DNA of 64,000 nt from Deinococcus aetherius (GCF_025997855.1 NZ_AP026560.1:1-64000); one strand, 5' to 3'. Numbered from the stretch's first letter, positions 22,073 to 34,336 are shown. Notes: a model not told the origin generated them from the letters alone. Numbers and translations are program-made.

Positions 22073-23941
22073 CTAGCCCTCCAGCGTCGTCAGGTCGCCG
22101 GGGTCCTGCCCGAGCGCCTGGGCCCGCAGAAGGCGCCGCATGATCTTGCCGCTGCGGGTCTTGGGAAGGCTGGGCACCACATGCACCGCCCCCGGCGCGG
22201 CGATGGGCCCGAGTTCGCGCCGCACGTGTTCGGTGATGCTCGCGCACAGGCCCGGGCTGTCCTCGTGCCCAGCGCGCAGGATGACGTGGGCCACGATGCT
22301 CTCGCCCTTCAGCTCGTCGGGAATGCCGATCACCGCCGCCTCCGCCACGGCGGGGTGGGACACCAGCGCGTCCTCCACGTCCGCGGAGCCGATGCGGTGC
22401 CCCGCCACGCTGAGCACGTCGTCCGCCCGGCCCAGGATGCTGAAGTACCCGTGCTCGTCCCGCACGGCCAGGTCACCGCTGAGGTACCCGGCGGGGTTGG
22501 CGTTCCACAGGGAGGCGTATTTCTCCGGGTTCCCGTGCAGGCCGCGCAGCATGGAGGGAAAGGGGCGGCGAATGACCAACTGGCCCTGCGTGCCGTCCGG
22601 CAGCGAGTTCCCGGCCTCGTCCACCACGTCGGCCTCCACGCCCGCCAGGGGCCTCCCCGCGTAGCCGGGACGAGCGGGCCAGCGCGGATGGGTGCCGAGC
22701 GTCGGGGCACCCAACTCGGTCTGCCACCAGTTGTCGATCACGATCCCGTGCGCCTCCTCCCCGAGCCCGCCGCCGACGTGCTCCTGTGCCCAGCGCCACG
22801 CCTCGGGGTTCAGCGGCTCGCCCGCGCAGGCGATCACCCGCAGCGAGGAGAGGTCGTACGGCTTCAACACCTCTTCTCCGAGCTTCATGAACAGGCGCAG
22901 GGCGGTCGGCGCGGTGAAGAGCACGTCCACCCCGTACCGCTCAATCGTGCGCCAGAGCACGCCGGGGTCGGGAAAGTCGGGCGCCCCCTCCCGAAAGAGG
23001 ACCGTCGCCCCCGCCACCAGCGGCCCATACACGATGTAACTGTGGCCGACCACCCAGCCGATGTCGCTCGTGCACAGAAAGATGTCGCCCGGATGCACGT
23101 CGAAAAGCGCCTTGAGGTGGTACGCCACGCCCACCATATACCCGCCGTGCGCGTGGACGACGCCCTTGGGTTTGCCCGTGCTGCCGCTCGTGTAGAGCAC
23201 GAAGAGGGGGTGCTCGGCGGGCACCGGGACGGCGGGCGCCCGCCCGTGGGTGAAGAGGGACTCCCACGCCACCGTCCGCACGTCGTGCTCCCGCGAGAAG
23301 GTCTTGATCCGCTCCCACAGCACAAGGTGTTCGACCTGCGGCAGGTCGGCTACGGCCTCGGCGGCGATGGCGTAGAGGTCCACCAGCTTGCCCCGTCGGT
23401 GGCCCACGTCGGCGGTGACCACGACCCTGGCCCCCGCGTCGGTGATGCGGTCGCGCAGGGCACTCACCCCCAGCCCGGCGTACACGACGCTGTGGACGGC
23501 CCCGATCCGCGCGCAGGCCAGCATGGCGATACAGCCCTCGGGCGTCAGCGGCATGTAAATCACCACCCGGTCACCCACCCCGACACCGAGTGCCCGCAGC
23601 CCCGCCGCCGCCCGCTGGACCCGCTCGTGCAGCATTCCGTAAGTGAGGACTTGCGGCTCCTCCGTCTCGGAAAGCCAGATGAGGGCCGCCCGCGTCCGCG
23701 CCTCCCCCCGCGCGTGGCGGTCGAGGGCGTTCAGGGTGATGTTCGTCTCGCCGTCCGCGAACCACCCGTGCTCGGGGCGGTTCCAGGTCAGCCCGGTCGT
23801 GGGCTCGCGCGTCCACTCGTAGCTCCGCGCCTCGTCCAGCCAGAAGCCGTCGGGGTCGTGGCGGGCGCGGTCGATGTCGGCCTGGGGATCGTAGCGCAGG
23901 CGGGAAAGGACGCTGGGCGGGGTGGGGATGCGGTCGGTCAT
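22073..23941 (-). CDS. acs: Acetyl-CoA synthetase (AMP-forming)
   Basis: The enzyme activates acetate (possibly propionate) to its CoA thioester through an acyl-AMP. The 622-residue product has the ATP motif LYTSGSTGKPKGVVHAHGGY, the DNWWQTELGAP motif, SGDLAVRDEHGYFSILGRADDVLSVAGHRIGSADVE and the C-terminal PKTRSGKIMRRLLR, whose lysine is the usual acetylation site. ATG 23941 follows AGGAGG. Together with pta-ackA it gives two routes between acetate and acetyl-CoA. Acetate versus propionate preference cannot be settled from sequence. Confidence 0.93.
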   Translation of the reverse strand: MTDRIPTPPSVLSRLRYDPQADIDRARHDPDGFWLDEARSYEWTREPTTGLTWNRPEHGWFADGETNITLNALDRHARGEARTRAALIWLSETEEPQVLTYGMLHERVQRAAAGLRALGVGVGDRVVIYMPLTPEGCIAMLACARIGAVHSVVYAGLGVSALRDRITDAGARVVVTADVGHRRGKLVDLYAIAAEAVADLPQVEHLVLWERIKTFSREHDVRTVAWESLFTHGRAPAVPVPAEHPLFVLYTSGSTGKPKGVVHAHGGYMVGVAYHLKALFDVHPGDIFLCTSDIGWVVGHSYIVYGPLVAGATVLFREGAPDFPDPGVLWRTIERYGVDVLFTAPTALRLFMKLGEEVLKPYDLSSLRVIACAGEPLNPEAWRWAQEHVGGGLGEEAHGIVIDNWWQTELGAPTLGTHPRWPARPGYAGRPLAGVEADVVDEAGNSLPDGTQGQLVIRRPFPSMLRGLHGNPEKYASLWNANPAGYLSGDLAVRDEHGYFSILGRADDVLSVAGHRIGSADVEDALVSHPAVAEAAVIGIPDELKGESIVAHVILRAGHEDSPGLCASITEHVRRELGPIAAPGAVHVVPSLPKTRSGKIMRRLLRAQALGQDPGDLTTLEG

Positions 23942-24173
23942 GGGCGCGTCCTCCTGTGGAAGCCGGGGCGTGGGTTGTGGCTTGAGGCGCAGTGTAAGGC
24001 GAGCAAAGTCCGTCCGGCAGCCGTGTCCCCAGCGGAGAAACGGCCTCGGTGCAATGCGGCTCTATGCAGAATATCGGCGCAAAGCGCTGTGTCCTGTTCT
24101 ACGAGACACAAAAAGAATCGCCGTCAGGGACGGTACTTTCCACTCTTACCCGCTCCGGCCCAGGCCGGATATT

Positions 24174-24190
24174 TTACGTCAAAAACATAA
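24174..24190 (+). promoter_or_regulatory. Radiation/desiccation response motif (RDRM) upstream of ddrC
   Basis: TTACGTCAAAAACATAA matches 13 of 17 positions of the published RDRM palindrome TTATGTCATTGACATAA, with three of the four mismatches in the centre. It lies just upstream of the -10 box TAAGAT (24198-24203), where the repressor DdrO would block transcription. By established knowledge, the IrrE/PprI protease cleaves DdrO after damage. Confidence 0.82.
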
Positions 24191-24209
24191 TTTATGCTAA
24201 GATATACGC

Positions 24210-24908
<699 letters not shown>

Positions 24909-24931
24909 TCGCGGATTCTCGCTCCGCTCGG

Positions 24932-25029
24932 ACCGGAGAAGTTGCGCAGGCACTCCGCGACTTCTCCGGTTACCGCTGTGACGCCCTCCCCACGAGAGGC
25001 TCCACCGTTTCCCCGGTGGGGCCTCTTTT
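24932..25029 (+). terminator. Hairpin and terminator downstream of ddrC
   Basis: Two structures follow ddrC. ACCGGAGAAGT (24932-24942) and ACTTCTCCGGT (24960-24970) form a perfect 11-bp stem with no T-run. Further on, GAGGC-T-CCACCG (24996-25007) pairs with CGGTGG-G-GCCTC (25014-25025) and is followed by TTTT, a good intrinsic terminator. Confidence 0.7.
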
Positions 25030-25094
25030 CCATGCCCTGACCCCGTGGCGAACTCCTCAGTTGCCCTCAGGGAACTTCCCCTAGAATGCCGCCC

Positions 25095-26141
25095 GTGCCC
25101 GCCATCCTGATCCGCTCCGTGCTGCGCGAGGTCCTGCGGTGGTACGCGGCGGGATTGGCCCTGTTCCTCGTCCTCCAGCTCGCGGACATCCTCAGCACCA
25201 CGGTCGGCCTGCTCCTCGGCTACGACGCGACGCCTTTGGAAGCTTTGACGGCCTTCGGGGCCTTCGCGCCCACCATCCTCAACCGGGCGCTCGTGCTGGC
25301 GGTGCCCTTCGCGGTGCTGCTCGCCTTCGGGCGGCTCCAGGGGGACAGCGAACTCAAGGCGATGTTCGCGGCGGGCGTGCGGCCCCTGGGGCTGGTGTGG
25401 CCGCTCGCGCTGCCCTTCGTTCTGGTAGGGCTCGTGGCCTACGTGAACGCCGGGTACGTGGTCCCCGCCGGGCTCGACCGCTGGGACCGGGCCTGGTACG
25501 GCATCTACGGCACCACCCCGCCGCCCCCCACCCAGGACAACTACACCTACGCGCCTCCCGGGGCGCTCTTCTACGCGGGGCGGGTCCGCAACGACTCAGG
25601 CGGAACCGTCGCCCAACTCGACGGGGTGCTCGTCCAGCGCGGCGGGGAGACGGTGACCGCCCAGTCCGGCACCTGGGACACGGCGAAGCACACCTGGACG
25701 GTGAAGGACGCCTGGGTTACCCGCCCCGGGGAAGACCCCCGGCAGGTGAAGGGGCCGCTCGTCTTCCCGCAGGGTGACGCCCTGAGCCTGCCGCAGCCGC
25801 CCGCGAACAAGGTGAGCACCCCGAGGCTGCGCGAGCGGCTGGCGTCGGACCGGCTGACCCCCCAGCAGCGCCGCGACGATACCTTTCAACTCGCCGCCCG
25901 GGTCGCCGATCCCCTGACGCCCGTGGTGTTCGCGCTCGCGGCGGGGGCGCTGGGGCTCCTGATCCGCAACCGGGCGGCGGCCTTCGCGGCGGTGCTCGTG
26001 TTCATCGTCGTGTTCTACGTCGTGTGGACGACCGTGCCGCAACTCGCGCGGGCGGGGGCGCTGGCGCCTACCCTCGCCGCGTGGCTGCCCAACCTGGTGT
26101 TCCTGCTGTTCGCCGGACTGCTCGCCTGGAGGCTGCGGTGA
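25095..26141 (+). CDS. LptF/LptG-family permease (first of pair)
   Basis: LptF and LptG are inner-membrane subunits of the LptB2FG exporter, which moves lipopolysaccharide to the outer membrane. The 348-residue product has the family layout: three N-terminal hydrophobic segments (from WYAAGLALFLVLQLADIL), the RLQGDSELKAMFAAGV coupling-helix region, a central soluble beta-rich domain (about 120-250) and three C-terminal segments. GTG 25095 was chosen because it sits 7 nt after TAGAAT (25082-25087). ATG 25086 overlaps that box. Deinococcus lacks classical lipopolysaccharide, so the cargo is uncertain. Confidence 0.88.
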   Translation: MPAILIRSVLREVLRWYAAGLALFLVLQLADILSTTVGLLLGYDATPLEALTAFGAFAPTILNRALVLAVPFAVLLAFGRLQGDSELKAMFAAGVRPLGLVWPLALPFVLVGLVAYVNAGYVVPAGLDRWDRAWYGIYGTTPPPPTQDNYTYAPPGALFYAGRVRNDSGGTVAQLDGVLVQRGGETVTAQSGTWDTAKHTWTVKDAWVTRPGEDPRQVKGPLVFPQGDALSLPQPPANKVSTPRLRERLASDRLTPQQRRDDTFQLAARVADPLTPVVFALAAGALGLLIRNRAAAFAAVLVFIVVFYVVWTTVPQLARAGALAPTLAAWLPNLVFLLFAGLLAWRLR

Positions 26142-27256
26142 AGCTACCCCTCAAGCGGTTCGAGCGGTACGTCCTCGCCGAGATTCTCCCCACGCTCGTC
26201 GGCGCGCTCGCCGCCGTCATCGTGCTCGTGCTGCTCAGCCTGCTCGAAGACGCCATCGCGCCCCTGCTCGCCAAGGGGGCGAACCCCGTCCTCGTCGCGC
26301 GGCTCGTCGCCCTGAACGTGCCCGAGGCGGTCGCCACCGCGCTCCCCATCGCCCTGATGTTCGCCGCCCTGCTGGCGCTGTCGCGCCTCGCCGCCGACTC
26401 GGAGATCAAGGCCGCGCTCGCGGGCGGCGTCCCGGCCTCGCGGCTCTTCCGGCCCGTGCTCCTCCTCGCGGCGGGCGTGACGGTGCTCTCCTTCGCCCTG
26501 AGCGAGGTGTTCGTCACCCGCGCCAAGGTGCGCGTGCAGGAGGTGCAGCGCGAGATCGTCCTCGACAACCCCCGCGTGATCGGGCTGGGAGAGACGGGGC
26601 CGGGGGGGAGCGGCCTGGTCCTGCGTGACGCCCTGGGCCGGGCGATCAGCGTGGGGCAGGCGTTGCCGGGCGGGGAGTTGCGCGACCTGCGGATCGTGAC
26701 CATGCAGGCAGGCTCGCCCCCCCGCGAGGTCATCACGGCGCGGCGCGGGCGGCTGCGGCCCGGCAGCAACGTGCTGGAACTGGAGGACGGGCGGCGGGAG
26801 ACTTTTCAGGACGCGCGGCCCGTCACGGTGCTCACCTTTGCCCGGGGCACCCTCCCCGTGCAGGACGTGCAGGCGAGCTTCGAGGGGGGGAACGCGGCGC
26901 TGAGGCCCATCTACCTGCCCATCGCGCAACTCATCGAGCGGACGAACACCTACCGCGAGCAGAACATTCGCATGCCCGCCGACTTCACCGCCCTGCACCG
27001 CCGCTTCGCCGAACCGCTTGCCGCGCTGGCGCTGGCCTTTTTCGCGGTCAGCCTCGCCGTCTACACCTTCCGCAGCGGGCTCAACCTGGGGCTGGTGTGG
27101 GCGCTGCTGCTGAGTTTCGCCTACTACGCCACCTGGAGCGTCTTCCGGGTGATGGGCGAGAACGGGGCCCTGCCGCCGCCCTTCGCTGCCTACGCGCCCG
27201 ACCTGATCGCCGTGCTGGCGGGCGGGCTGCTGCTGTGGCGGGCAGGTCGGCGGTAG
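26138..27256 (+). CDS. LptF/LptG-family permease (second of pair)
   Basis: The 372-residue product has the same architecture as its neighbour: hydrophobic segments at YVLAEILPTLVGALAAVIVLVLL and EAVATALPIALMFAALLALSRLAADSEIKAALAGGV, a soluble middle domain (about 140-270) and three C-terminal membrane segments. GTG 26138 overlaps the stop of the first permease gene as GTGA, so the two are translationally coupled, as expected for a heterodimer. No LptB ATPase lies nearby. Confidence 0.88.
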   Translation: MKLPLKRFERYVLAEILPTLVGALAAVIVLVLLSLLEDAIAPLLAKGANPVLVARLVALNVPEAVATALPIALMFAALLALSRLAADSEIKAALAGGVPASRLFRPVLLLAAGVTVLSFALSEVFVTRAKVRVQEVQREIVLDNPRVIGLGETGPGGSGLVLRDALGRAISVGQALPGGELRDLRIVTMQAGSPPREVITARRGRLRPGSNVLELEDGRRETFQDARPVTVLTFARGTLPVQDVQASFEGGNAALRPIYLPIAQLIERTNTYREQNIRMPADFTALHRRFAEPLAALALAFFAVSLAVYTFRSGLNLGLVWALLLSFAYYATWSVFRVMGENGALPPPFAAYAPDLIAVLAGGLLLWRAGRR

Positions 27257-27406
27257 GACGGAGGCGTCCCCAGGGCGCCCTTTCGAGACTGCCCGCGAGT
27301 TCGCTTCTCCAGACCTCACCGGCGGAACCCCCGCCCCTGTGAGGAAGCTGTGATGGTTCAATATTTACCCTTTCGGTGTCCGGCTGGGGGCACTTCTCTC
27401 GGCCCT

Positions 27407-28696
27407 ATGGTTGAAGGAGGGTCTTGTCTGAACACGACAACTCGCGACGTCTCCCTGCTGCTCATCGGCGACCAACACGGTCTCGTCGAGCACAGCCTGC
27501 GCCGCCACGTCCCGGCGTCGCACTGCTGGACGCTCCACACCGCCGCCGATGCTGCTGGGGCGTTGCGGCAGGCATCCGGGCTCGCGCCGGACCTCGTCGT
27601 GGCGGTGTGCACCGAATCAGCGCAGACCCTCTGCGAGCATCTCTTCTCGCTGCTTGAACACGCCAAGCGAAACTGGCCCCACACGTCGTTCGTCCTGGTG
27701 GTCGCCGGAACGGTGACGAACCTGCCGGAGGTCTTCGAGCGGTACGGGGTCATGCCCGTGGTCGACGGGTCCGACGTCCCCCGGGTGGCCCAGACCATCG
27801 AGCGTGAGGTCGGCGCCCTGAGCCACGGTTCAATTCGGGGAGTGTCGCTGCCAGGGTTCCTCCAGATGATGGAGTGGGAGCGCAAGAGCCTGTCGGTGCG
27901 AGTCGAGTCCGCCGCCGGGTGGGGGCGTCTGCATCTGTTGGAGGGCCGGCTGGTGGACGCCTATGCCTTCCCGGGGGAGGAGACCGGGGAGGCGGCGGCC
28001 CTGACCATCATGGCCTGGAGCGACGTGGTGATCCGGCTTGAACGCTCCTACCACAACGGCCAGGGCACGGAGTTGCCGACCCTAACCTCGCTGCTGATAG
28101 AGGCGATGCGGCGGACGGACGAGGTGGGCCGGGCTGAACCGGTGGAGGAGAGCGTTCCCCCGCCGGGCGGCCCGGAGGCATTGGAGGAGAACGTGTTCAG
28201 GAGGCCGAAAAGCTCGACCACCCACCTCAAGAAGCCCGGGTACGAAGACCCGCCCACTCTCGGCGCCTCGGCAGCCGAACTGCCACCCCACGACCCTCTA
28301 CCAGGCGCCACGCAAAGCGGCGCGAAGGAGTTCAACATGCCCAACGTCAAAGAGACCCTCAACTCCACCATGAACATCGAGGGGGCGAGCGCCGCCGCCC
28401 TTGTCGAGTACACCAGCGGCATGGCGCTGGGCACTATCGGCAGCGGCATCAACCTGGAGGTGGCCGCTGCGGGCAACACCGAGGTGGTCCGCGCCAAGCT
28501 GCGAACGATGGACGCCCTGGGTATCAGCGGGCAGATCGAGGACATCCTGATCACTCTGCACGATCAGTACCACATCATCTACATCGTTCCCGACCAGCCG
28601 CTCTTCATGTACCTCGTGTTGCAAAAGGACAAATCGAACCTGGCGATGGCCCGCTACCGGCTGCGCGCCCTGGTCAAGGACATCAGCATCCTGTAG
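27407..28696 (+). CDS. Receiver-like / PATAN (DUF4388) / Roadblock-like fusion protein
   Basis: Three parts can be seen. Residues about 15-135 resemble a response-regulator receiver fold (VSLLLIGDQHGLVEHSL; PDLVVAVCTES) without the usual acidic pocket and conserved Lys. Residues about 140-220 match the PATAN/DUF4388 pattern (GVSLPGFLQMMEWERKSLSVRVE, LHLLEGRLVDAY). After a charged, Pro-rich linker, the last 120 residues look like a Roadblock domain (TMNIEGASAAALVEYTSGMALGTIGSGINLEVAAAG). The start is uncertain: ATG 27407, ATG 27353 after GAGGAAG, or CTG 27428 after GAAGGAGG. A cytoplasmic signalling or GTPase-regulating role is inferred. Confidence 0.75.
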   Translation: MVEGGSCLNTTTRDVSLLLIGDQHGLVEHSLRRHVPASHCWTLHTAADAAGALRQASGLAPDLVVAVCTESAQTLCEHLFSLLEHAKRNWPHTSFVLVVAGTVTNLPEVFERYGVMPVVDGSDVPRVAQTIEREVGALSHGSIRGVSLPGFLQMMEWERKSLSVRVESAAGWGRLHLLEGRLVDAYAFPGEETGEAAALTIMAWSDVVIRLERSYHNGQGTELPTLTSLLIEAMRRTDEVGRAEPVEESVPPPGGPEALEENVFRRPKSSTTHLKKPGYEDPPTLGASAAELPPHDPLPGATQSGAKEFNMPNVKETLNSTMNIEGASAAALVEYTSGMALGTIGSGINLEVAAAGNTEVVRAKLRTMDALGISGQIEDILITLHDQYHIIYIVPDQPLFMYLVLQKDKSNLAMARYRLRALVKDISIL

Positions 28697-28962
28697 CGCA
28701 TCGGGCGGGCCGCACCCTCGGACGCCGGTTCCGGCGCGTTCCTCCGCCCGGGCCCCACGGGATGCGGGAAAACCCCCTCGTTCCTGGGGCTGCTACCTTG
28801 AGGTGGCCCCGGGAGCGGGCGAGGCACGGACGTGGGGAGGGTGAGCGGGACTCAGGCACTCCCTCCGGGCCTGCACCCGGCATAAGAGGATGTGCACCCG
28901 GTCACCCTCAACCTTCCGGAAGCGGAGGGCCTGCGCCGCTCCCGCTCCCGACTCAACTTCCT
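28697..28962. other. 266-bp intergenic region without a recognised gene
   Basis: The region separates the convergent fusion-protein gene and the Lrp-type gene. GC-rich inverted segments such as GACGCCGGTTCCGGCG occur, but no T-run follows. I found no RNA gene, repeat match or promoter of note. Confidence 0.4.
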
Positions 28963-29256
28963 TCAGGTCCCCGCCCCCTCGTCCAGCCCCACGCCGAAGC
29001 CCTGGTCGAGCAGCGCCTCGCTGTAGGTGCGGAAGGCGAGCATCGTCTGGGTGCGGGTGATGCCGTCCACCTTTCTGAGGTGCCCCGTCACCACGTCGTC
29101 GAGGTCCTCGTAGCGGACGAGGCGCAGGATCGCCACGATGTCCCACTCGCCCGTTACCGAATACACCTCGCGCACGCTGGGCACCCCTGCGAGGGCCTCG
29201 GCGGTTTCCTGAATACGCTGGCGCTCGGCCTGCACCATCACGATTGCGGTCACCAT
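28963..29256 (-). CDS. Stand-alone Lrp/AsnC ligand-binding (RAM) domain protein
   Basis: The 97-residue product consists only of the effector-binding domain of Lrp/AsnC regulators: MVTAIVMVQAERQRIQETAEAL, the strand VYSVTGEWDIVAILRL and DGITRTQTMLAFRTYSE. No helix-turn-helix is present, so it probably acts by assembling with other proteins or binding an amino acid. ATG 29256 lies 6 nt after CACAAT, consistent with a leaderless mRNA. An upstream in-frame ATG six codons earlier is less likely. Confidence 0.85.
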   Translation of the reverse strand: MVTAIVMVQAERQRIQETAEALAGVPSVREVYSVTGEWDIVAILRLVRYEDLDDVVTGHLRKVDGITRTQTMLAFRTYSEALLDQGFGVGLDEGAGT

Positions 29257-29279
29257 GCCCGTATTGTGGACCATCTGGA

Positions 29280-29334
29280 GCTATCAGCCTTCAGCCGTCA
29301 GCAGGAGCGATGCTGAGAGCTGACGCCTGAAGAC
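29280..29334. repeat. TCAGCCGTCAGC-type repeat
   Basis: CTATCAGCCTTCAGCCGTCAGC is followed by a partly complementary arm, GATGCTGAGAGCTGACG. The same repeat family occurs at 4371-4432 and 30672-30711. It lies between the divergent Lrp-type and siroheme decarboxylase genes. Confidence 0.55.
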
Positions 29335-29392
29335 TTCCCTGACCGTTCGTTCGGGGACGTTCTGCCGCGTGGGCGGGACGTATTCTGCGCGC

Positions 29393-30448
<1,056 letters not shown>

Positions 30449-30467
30449 GGATCAGAGAAATCAGGAG

Positions 30468-30502
30468 GGCGCCGGGGCGGAGGCTTTGGCGCCTTTCTTT
30501 TT
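30468..30502 (+). terminator. Probable terminator after the siroheme decarboxylase gene
   Basis: GGCGCC (30468-30473) and GGCGCC (30488-30493) pair across a 14-nt loop and are followed by TTTCTTTTT (30494-30502). Confidence 0.55.
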
Positions 30503-30536
30503 GGAGGTGGAGGGCAAGCGGTGGGGCGTGGGCGTG

Positions 30537-30612
30537 CCCCTCTCTGCTGCGGGGCTTTACAAGTCCCAGCCTGCCCCACGAGGGGGGCCTCGTAGAGCTG
30601 TGCAGCAGAGAA
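30537..30612. repeat. Palindromic repeat, GAGCTGTACCAGTCCC family (diverged copy)
   Basis: TCTCTGCTGC (30541-30550) and GCAGCAGAGA (30602-30611) are perfect inverted ends. Inside, GGGCTTTACAAGTCCC (30552-30567) matches the core GAGCTGTACCAGTCCC of the copies at 36200 and 50397 at 13 of 16 positions. Confidence 0.65.
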
Positions 30613-30671
30613 GTGAAAAACCCGGCCTCCCACCCAAAGAGGAAGCGTTCACCCCATATCGGAAGATGAAC

Positions 30672-30711
30672 GCCTCTCTTCTGCTGACGGCTGACGACTG
30701 AAAGCTGACCG
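30672..30711. repeat. TCAGCCGTCAGC-type repeat, inverted orientation
   Basis: CTGCTGACGGCTGACGACTG followed by AAAGCTGACC is the reverse complement of the repeat type seen at 4371 and 29280. It abuts the tkt stop codon. Confidence 0.5.
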
Positions 30712-30712
30712 C

Positions 30713-32698
<1,986 letters not shown>

Positions 32699-32780
32699 GC
32701 GGCCAGTGTAAGCGCGTTCGCGAAGGGTCCGGTTCGGTCTGTCTTCACCCCATCACCAGAGAAGTCTTTCCAAAAGCACA

Positions 32781-32807
32781 TGCCCCCGCCGGACACAGGC
32801 AGGGGCA
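32781..32807 (-). promoter_or_regulatory. Hairpin in the tkt leader
   Basis: TGCCCCCGCC (32781-32790) and GGCAGGGGCA (32798-32807) form a stable stem with one mismatch. On the minus strand it is followed by TGTGCTTTTGG. It lies inside the roughly 190-nt leader predicted for tkt and may act as an attenuator. Confidence 0.4.
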
Positions 32808-32890
32808 CCGTCTGAAACAAGGGTGGGGGCGCTCGGCTCCCTCCGGTTCGGACGACAAGCACACCACGGCGCTTCCATTCCGGTAGCAAC

Positions 32891-32919
32891 AGAATATGAC
32901 CATGGCGTAATCCTGTCAA
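32891..32919 (-). promoter_or_regulatory. tkt promoter with overlapping RDRM-like palindrome
   Basis: On the minus strand TTGACA (32919-32914), a 17-bp spacer and TATTCT (32896-32891) form an excellent sigma-70 promoter. The spacer and -10 box contain TTACGCCATGGTCATAT (32910-32894), which resembles the RDRM consensus at about 12 of 17 positions. The predicted start, near 32885, leaves a leader of about 187 nt. Confidence 0.65.
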
Positions 32920-33081
32920 TCAGTACGTGAATGTGACCTGAGTATGAGTCGAGGTGCATAGGGGAAGGAGACGGTCACCACGGCTGGGTCTGCCCGGGAA
33001 GGAGGCGCATATGCAGCCCTCCGCCATTCGGCCTACCCCCAGGATTCGCGTCCGGGGTCAGGGCCGTCACACCATGGGGGC
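32920..33081. other. Intergenic segment between the tkt promoter and the GNAT gene
   Basis: No gene or repeat was recognised here. CACCAT at 33070-33075 lies 6 nt before the GNAT start and might be a weak leaderless -10 box. Confidence 0.3.
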
Positions 33082-34020
33082 ATGAATCTTGCCGCCTCGA
33101 CCCCGACGGAGACGCCTTTGACGGTACGCCCCTTCCAGAACGCCGACGCGCACGCCGTCGCGCGGCTCGTCACGGACGGTGTGCAGGGACACTGGACGTA
33201 CACGCCGGAGCAGTTCCGCGAGAGTGACGATCCCCGGCACCTGCGTCTGGTGGCCGAGCGTGGGGGCGAGGTCGTGGCGACCCTGCGGCTGAGCCCTTTC
33301 GGCCCCGCCGCCCCGAATGCGTTGAGGCTCGACCTGGCGGGGGACGGCCCGGCCTTCACGGCGCTGTACCTGGCGGCCCTGGCCGACCTTCCGGGCGGCT
33401 TCACCCGCCTGCTGGGCGTCACACGCGAGGACTGGCCCGAGACGATGGGGTTCTTCCACGCGGCGGGCTTTCGCAACGCCTGGCAGTCGTGGGGCGCGCA
33501 CCTGAACCTGGGCGACTTCGACCCCGGGCGCTTCCGCCCGCTGGAGGAACGGCTGTACCTCCAGGGCTACGAGGTCGGGCGGCTGGGCCCGGAAACCCGG
33601 GAGGAGGACTGGGACCGTCTGCACGCGCTGCACGAGACGGGCGTGCGGGACGCGCCGCGCCACCCCACGACCACTCCCGCCTCCCTGACCCGCGCTGCCC
33701 TGCGCGACACGGTCCTGCGGGAGGAGGTCACCTTCGTGGTCCACTTGCGGGACGAGATCGTCGCCAGCACCCGCCTGAGCCCGAGGGGCCGGGAGGTGGA
33801 AAGTGAGCAGACCGTCACCCACCCCGGCCACCGCTCGCGCGGGCTCGCCACGCTCGCCAAGGCGGCCGCCCTCGCCTGGGCACGGGAGGAGGGCTTCACG
33901 CGGGCGAGCACGGGCGGCGCGGTGCTCAACGTGCCCATGCTGAGGGTCAATGCCCGCCTGGGCTACGTCACCGAGGCGATGTGGGTGACGTGGGAGCGGG
34001 AGCTGGGGTACCCCGGCTAA
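33082..34020 (+). CDS. GNAT-family acetyltransferase with two tandem domains
   Basis: The 312-residue product contains two GNAT folds. The N-terminal one (about 10-150) begins LTVRPFQNADAHAVARLV but has a degenerate acetyl-CoA loop. The C-terminal one (about 160-305) has the working motif in VTHPGHRSRGLATLAKAAALAWAREEG followed by VLNVPMLRVNARLGYV, as in mycothiol-synthase-like or tandem GNATs. The substrate is unknown. It lies divergent from tkt. Confidence 0.86.
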   Translation: MNLAASTPTETPLTVRPFQNADAHAVARLVTDGVQGHWTYTPEQFRESDDPRHLRLVAERGGEVVATLRLSPFGPAAPNALRLDLAGDGPAFTALYLAALADLPGGFTRLLGVTREDWPETMGFFHAAGFRNAWQSWGAHLNLGDFDPGRFRPLEERLYLQGYEVGRLGPETREEDWDRLHALHETGVRDAPRHPTTTPASLTRAALRDTVLREEVTFVVHLRDEIVASTRLSPRGREVESEQTVTHPGHRSRGLATLAKAAALAWAREEGFTRASTGGAVLNVPMLRVNARLGYVTEAMWVTWERELGYPG

Positions 34021-34105
34021 GGTTGCCGGATCGCTCGATACTCGACCTCAGCATCTTGAGAAGTTTTATAAGGAAACCTTAATACTTTGGGAGCAAGCTG
34101 GGGGT

Positions 34106-34306
34106 GTGTCTCCTCTGACTCTCGAAGAACTGGTGGCCTACTTCGCGCACGCTCAGCCGGGTGACCGGACGTACCACGAGATCGACTTTGTGCGGCTGAT
34201 CGAGGAACTGGGCCTGGAGAACGCCAACGCCCTTCGGCACGAGATCGTGGCCCAACTCGCGGATGGCCGCCGTATCCAGGTGATTCAGGCCGAACTCGCC
34301 GCCTGA
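34106..34306 (+). CDS. Small hypothetical protein
   Basis: The 66-residue product (SPLTLEELVAYFAHAQPGD at the N-terminus) is acidic and helical with no recognised motif. GTG 34106 follows a GGGGG site. A strong terminator 30 nt downstream supports it as a separate transcription unit. No function can be suggested. Confidence 0.65.
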   Translation: MSPLTLEELVAYFAHAQPGDRTYHEIDFVRLIEELGLENANALRHEIVAQLADGRRIQVIQAELAA

Positions 34307-34336
34307 GCGCGCTTCCGCCCGCCTCCGATTTCAGCG

